From positions 4,092,001 through 4,156,000 of the forward strand of contig NW_026944386.1 of the NCBI RefSeq assembly GCF_033439725.1: a DNA stretch of 64,000 nucleotides, read 5' to 3'. Made by a program: the position numbers and the translations under genes. Each line of letters opens with the position of its first letter. Position 1 is the stretch's first letter. The stretch is from Neurospora tetraspora. Taxonomy: Eukaryota > Ascomycota > Sordariomycetes > Sordariales > Sordariaceae. Under the pieces are notes generated by a model. That model saw nothing but the letters and a program-made list of their open reading frames with translations, searched no databases and was not told the origin of the DNA. Shown here piece by piece: positions 59,101 through 64,000 of this stretch.

Positions 59101-61033
59101 TGAGGAGCATAGTTAAACTTCTTCCACTTGGAAGGAGAAAAGGCCATGTTGTCTTCCAAGTTTCTGAACTTCGAGTGCCTTGACCAAGTGGGAAAACAGA
59201 TACTCGGGGCTGCAACAGGGACGACATGAAGCACCAGTGCATATGTCGAGAACGGTGTACGCACAAAGGCCCGCTGCAAGGCAATGCATCCCCATCCCGT
59301 TGCCCATGCATTCTACCAACTCGCATCTTGTGGGAAACCTGCATAAGCAGTCATAGATACAGCAGTCATCAAGGTCGGCATCCTTAGGATATCTGATGCA
59401 TACACAGCCAGGCCGATATTACCATGAGCTTCCCGGTCATGTATGTCTTTCCTCTCTATATCACAACCGTAAACCGGCCAAACAATTTCTCCCTTAAAGC
59501 TGGATCTTCCCCGTTACGTTTTCCTCCTGGAGACAATCTCGCGAAGTCGCAACCACTGGAAGGCCGGAGTTAAGAACGTACCTACCTGTGCTCTCCAAGT
59601 CTAAGCCTCATGAGGCACTTGAGCACCGCATCACGTATGCACATCAATCTGGGATATCAGCTGCCTGAAGTATGCACCCGTTACTTGATAAATGTGTTAA
59701 ACATGGCATCGACACAAGGCAACTGGCCAATGTCAAACTCGCATCATGATCTCCAATCTTCGTCCATCGCTATTCAGTACTATGTCGGGCCCAAGAATGC
59801 ATCCCGTGCATATGTTAGTCCACTGCGGCAGCAGCAGCAACTTTCAGCACCTCAAACTGCAAGCGATGCTATGTAAAATGCCAAGTTCCTCGGTCTGTAC
59901 CCAGCGTGCCAGCTTCTCTGCAGTTTGCACTCTGGACTTCACCTGTTTGCGTGGGTGCTACATTTGCCTCTCGGTAAAGTTGACAAATTCACGTCAACAG
60001 CTCCATGTAGGTAGACAGGGCCATCCCCATTCTCGCCCGGATATCAAACATCAATTCCATCCTGCTTAACTCACAACGGCCAATTTTCCAAGCATCTGGT
60101 ACCCTGGCACCGTCCATTGCTCGACCAAAACTCCCCAAGTCCTGCCCGTCGGGTTGCGTCCGTACAGGAGGTCTACACCCTGACCAGATCCTGACCAGAC
60201 CCAGCCACCCAAGACATCCTAGGAGGCCCATCAAGACAACCTAACCTGATCCATCGTACCCTCATAAGACCAATGGAGTCCTTGACAACTTCACTGAGAC
60301 ACGGCGATTCGAAAGCCCATGCTTCCTTTCCGTATGCAATTAAATCCCCGTTTGCGTTTTGGGTAGTGTCTCATGCTGTGATAAGCGAATGAGGTATGCT
60401 TATTTCATTTTGAGATTTCGAGATTTCTCGATTTCGAGGGCGGGACTTCCTGGGCTTGGGCTGATTATGTTGAGGAGGGTAGGGGCGGGGATCTTGATCA
60501 GTCCCAGCAAAGAAACCTAGACCGCGCGAAAATCCACTTCCACTAATAATGGGTATTGTCAAACTAGGTATGTAGATGGGGTTAATCCCCAGTACATACC
60601 TTGGGGCATGCATCCATGATACGTCGAAGGTCTCGAGGTTGAGGAAGTTGAGCGGGAGTCCAAGTCGGGTCGTGAAAGGAGGCTCCACTACCTAGCGGGA
60701 AATCCGACCAATCAACTAACATGGTTTTAGGTTGACTCCGTCGCTCGCCGACTTCCTCATAAGGACAAAGAGTTCACGGACAGCAGGAGACGGACCACTG
60801 GCTGAAGATCGATCTCTTGCAAGATGAGTTCACCACAATCCACATCACAAGAACGCAATATAGGAGTATTGAAGTAGGGATTCAAGGTCATTAGGTATTA
60901 CCGTCCACTAACAATGAACAAAATATCCTAGGTACTACCACTGCATTAACCCCTAATGGCTCATCATCCTCATCCCATCATTCGATCATTCCTCATCATT
61001 ACACCACCTCTTCAACACCAACCCCATACGCAT
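56127..61033. other. 4.9-kb gene-poor region
   Basis: No supported protein gene. The left part is presumably the promoter and long leader of the Rxt3-domain gene. Many short open frames occur on both strands; the one with most protein-like character (57769-58209 minus) has one hydrophobic segment but no other support. No tRNA, rRNA, repeat array or inverted-repeat element was recognised. Composition is GC-balanced, so this is not a RIP-mutated block. Confidence 0.5.
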
Positions 61034-62868
61034 TTAAGCATTCTTAACCCCCGGCGCCGCAAGAGCCAACAACTTGTCAAACTTGGGCGTTCCCAACCCG
61101 GTAACGGGATCCCATCCCTCCGTAGCATTCCACTTGGCACTTCCGCCCTCATCAGCCGCAAACTCCGGACGTCCCTGGCACCCAGTACCCGCACCATCAA
61201 CGATATCAGTGAAAGCGCTCGGGGCAGCATAAAGCAACGGGTTAATGAATCCCAAGCTCGGCAAGCCGCGGCTCTTGCGGGCAGCGTTGAGCAAAGCAAC
61301 AACACCAGCGAAGGCCGGGGCCGAGGCAGAAGTACCAGACACGCCGGCAAGACGACCGCCGATGTACACAGCGTACTTATACGCCTGCGCGCTCACGTCG
61401 GGGAAGCCACGGCCCTGGTTGTCGAAGAACTTGCTGTACGTGTTACCGATCTTGCTGAGGTACTTCTTGACGGCAAGGTCCTGGTACATGGGGCGCTTGT
61501 GGTACATGGAGAAGCCACCGGAAGAGAAATAGACGGCCTTCTCGGGGGCAGTCTGGTAGGTTCCTCCGACGGCGGTAACCCACGGGCAGGCGCCGGGGAA
61601 GGTGGGCTCGAAGTAAGTGCTGTTGGTGCCGTCGTTGCGGATGCAGGCGTTGCCGGGGCCGGAGTCGCCCGAGCTAAAGATGACCGACACGCCGCGCGCG
61701 CCGAGCTGGCCGATCATGGAGCACACCTTTTCGGCGTACTCGCGCGGGACGGATTGCTCTTCTTCGCCGTACGAGGTGGAGAGGGTTTGCGGGAGCTCGG
61801 AGTTCGAAAGGGACAAAAGGTATTGGAAGAAGTCGAGGTAGGGCTCGTTGGAAATTTCCGGACCGGGCTGGTTGGCGTCGGGCACCAGGGGACCGCGCCC
61901 GCCGGTGGAGTACTCGCGGATCGGGATGGGGTTGGAGACGGCGAGGATGTATTGGAGGTCGAGGTTGGCCTCGACTGTTGGGGAGGGGGTTAGTGTGCTG
62001 TTACAGAGTGGAAGGGACAGGGGGCGGAGAAAAGCTTACCTCCGATCTTATCGGGAGACTGATCGTGGAGACCACCCTTGACGAGCTGGACGGTGTAGTT
62101 GCGGTCAGCAGCCTCGGGGACGAACGCCTTGGCGAACGAGGTGAAATCCGCATAGTTGGAGTACTGCTCGAGGTACGAGGCGAAAGCAACAGTGTTCTTC
62201 TCAGAGGCGGAAGGCTTGTACTTGATGTTGTACAGGGAGCGGATCTGGTCAGGGTAGATGCAGCCGGTGCAAGTGGGGTGGCCCTCATCAGCGGCAACCT
62301 TGACGTTGGCAACACCCTGGGTCTCGGGCTCCTCGTAGATCTCGAAGATGGTGGAGGCCTTGGCGGCGAGCTTGCCGAAGCGGGTGGTGGGCTGGATCAT
62401 GTCGACGTGGACATCCAGCTCATCGGGAACGCTGTACTGGAGAGTGCGGAGCTTGGGGCCGGTCTTGTCGCCATCCTGCTGGTACCAAGCGAAGGTGGTG
62501 TTGAGCAGGTTGTTGGCCTTGGCGACCGAGGTGGTGAAGGAGACCCAGTCGTTGTCGACCTTGCCCTTGATGCCGTTGCGGTTGAGCCACTCGGTGACGG
62601 CATCCGTGGTCTCGTCCGAGGGGGCGATCAGAGAGCGAACCTCGTCGCTGCTCAGGTGCATGCCATACTGAGGGTGGTTGGGGGTAGACACGCGAAGGAT
62701 GGCCGCCTCAAGAGCATCGGACTGGTGGGCGGGGAGGGCGATCTTGAGCGAGACGCTCTCGTCGGCCGAGGCGGCGCGAACCTTCTTCCAGCCCGAGGGG
62801 ACGGAAGGGAGGCTGCTCTTGACATGGGCAGAGGCGCCCGCGGCGAGGAGGAGGACGGACCAAAGCAT
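61034..62868 (-). CDS. sedolisin (S53) tripeptidyl-peptidase, secreted
   Basis: Two exons, 62040-62868 and 61034-61974, give 589 residues; the 65-bp intron has donor GTAAGC, a CTAAC branch and acceptor ACAG. Residues 1-14 (MLWSVLLLAAGASA) are a signal peptide. The pro-domain follows (HPQYGMHLSSDEVRSL is its conserved motif) to about residue 195. The catalytic domain has the Glu and Asp of the triad in VEANLDLQYI (Glu278, Asp282), SSGDSGPGN, and the nucleophile in SGTSASAP (Ser492). The C-terminal Ca-binding region (FTDIVDG, GWDPVTGLGTP) is intact. Sedolisins remove tripeptides from N-termini at acid pH. TATATAA lies about 90 bp upstream of the ATG. Confidence 0.95.
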
Positions 62869-64000
62869 GATGGTGATGGTCGACTGGTGCCTGGTCTGGT
62901 TGGACTGAGGTGCGACTGGAAGGAGGGGGGAAAAGGGAGAGAGGGGGAGGATGGGAATGTTATATACTCGGAGCTACATTTATTATATGACCCGTGGATG
63001 TGTGGCAATCTGTGTGTCCACGCAACTCCCACTCTCTTGCGGACGGCACGGGTATTTTTTGGAGTGGCAGCCACAACGGATGGACCACTCGTCGTACGCC
63101 GTACAGAAAAAGCGGTAGAGACAGTCTGAGGTTGGTGATAAGGGGAACGCGTTGAGCTCCTCCCTTATTGGGTTAACGTGCTCCCTGCACATATTGGACC
63201 ATTGAACCTGGCAAGATGCAAACCCGGTTCGGAAGGAATTCGTAGCTCAACAGCGATAATCCGGCACTGTCGTGTTTCCGGGCGGTGGATGGAAGGGTAC
63301 AAGCTGGCAAGGTAACGTCAGGAACCAAAGAGGAACAGAGTGACAGCCAGGAAAAGGCGTGTTTGCTCCACACTTGGTAGTCTCTGACGACGATCGGAAT
63401 GGGCTCCCCCCAGTCCCATTAACTGGATGTGGTTAACTTGGGGCGGCCTATTGGCAAATAAGGGCAGGTCGATAGGCCGTCACTCCAGAGTCTCGGATTG
63501 TTGGATGCTGGTCGATGCTAGTCGATGCGGATCTGTTGATGGAAAGAGGAAGGTGACCACGGCCCGGGGCGGGAGAAGGTGTCATTGGCCAATTGCACCA
63601 AGGTAGGTACACGGAAGACTGTCACCGTATGCCCACGCGCCATACGAGATCTCTTATGCAGAGTGCAAAGTTACAGTTTATGCAACAGAACAATACTACC
63701 ATTGGACTGGCGAAGGCTGGTGTATTTTCTGCGGTGTGCCAGAAGACGAAGGTGGTAGTCATATGGGATGTTGTTGGTCTGGCTGTTGCTGGTCATAATT
63801 TCATTTGGTTAACAAAGTTCGTGATGCGTCATCTCATCATCACAAGATGGGTGAAACGGTTGTACGCCGTTGGCATTCTGTAACTGAGTTCACGATGTTT
63901 GGCCTCCATCGCATCAACTCACTGCCACTGGTGTGCCTCGGCATCTGCTTGGCAAAGCTTAGCCAGACGGGAGCAAGCTTGCTGTCAAGTGTCTTGTCAA
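62869..64000. other. promoter of the sedolisin gene and intergenic DNA to the window edge
   Basis: Contains the sedolisin promoter with TATATAA near 62960. No convincing gene was found to the end of the window; a 96-codon open frame at 63593-63883 lacks motifs. Confidence 0.4.

Overview
This window is nuclear DNA of a filamentous ascomycete, most likely Neurospora or a close relative in the Sordariales. It has short introns (49-134 bp) with GTAAGT/GTGAGT/GTATGT donors and CTAAC/CTGAC branch sites. It holds a fused alpha-beta tryptophan synthase of 708 codons (the length I recall for N. crassa TRP3), an AT-rich decayed left end that looks RIP-mutated, a HET-domain gene, and CPC1/GCN4-type TGACTC sites upstream of trp-3. 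The genus is an inference; a BLAST of the trp-3 region would settle it.

Layout. 1-2.96 kb is AT-rich, gene-free repeat relic with two degenerate minisatellites. 3.8-14.98 kb carries an MFS transporter, a small secreted protein (copy A), a Baeyer-Villiger-type monooxygenase, a starch-active AA13 LPMO with CBM20, a second small secreted protein (copy B, a diverged paralogue of A) and an RBR ubiquitin ligase. 16.7-27 kb carries a short-chain dehydrogenase, a cupin protein, a 0.42-kb element with 30-bp terminal inverted repeats, a broken UbiA prenyltransferase, a tRNA-like Pol III unit, an allantoate-permease-family transporter and a GNAT acetyltransferase. 28.5-31.7 kb carries three secreted proteins: a 63-aa cysteine-rich peptide, a GH5 endo-mannanase and a CFEM protein. 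33-43 kb is a conserved housekeeping block: mitochondrial aspartate aminotransferase, mitoribosomal protein bL28m, a HAUS4-like protein, trp-3, and a divergently oriented BTN1/CLN3. 42.9-48.9 kb carries a HET gene with an internal stop, a hypothetical protein and an FHA-kinase. 50-63 kb carries SDHAF4, a long Rxt3-domain protein, a gene-poor 4.9-kb stretch and a sedolisin protease.

Functional themes. Extracellular polymer breakdown is well represented (AA13 LPMO, GH5 mannanase, sedolisin). Mitochondrial function is the second theme (aspartate aminotransferase, bL28m, SDHAF4). The loci of most interest are a predicted 3-nt exon in the aminotransferase gene, two genes with disabling lesions (UbiA with a frameshift plus TGA; HET with TAG), the inverted-repeat element next to the UbiA relic, the secreted paralogue pair, and an abrupt 5'-C-rich to 3'-G-rich codon switch within many genes. 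I did not find a clear new multi-gene system. All exon structures were read by eye from splice consensus and protein continuity, without transcripts.
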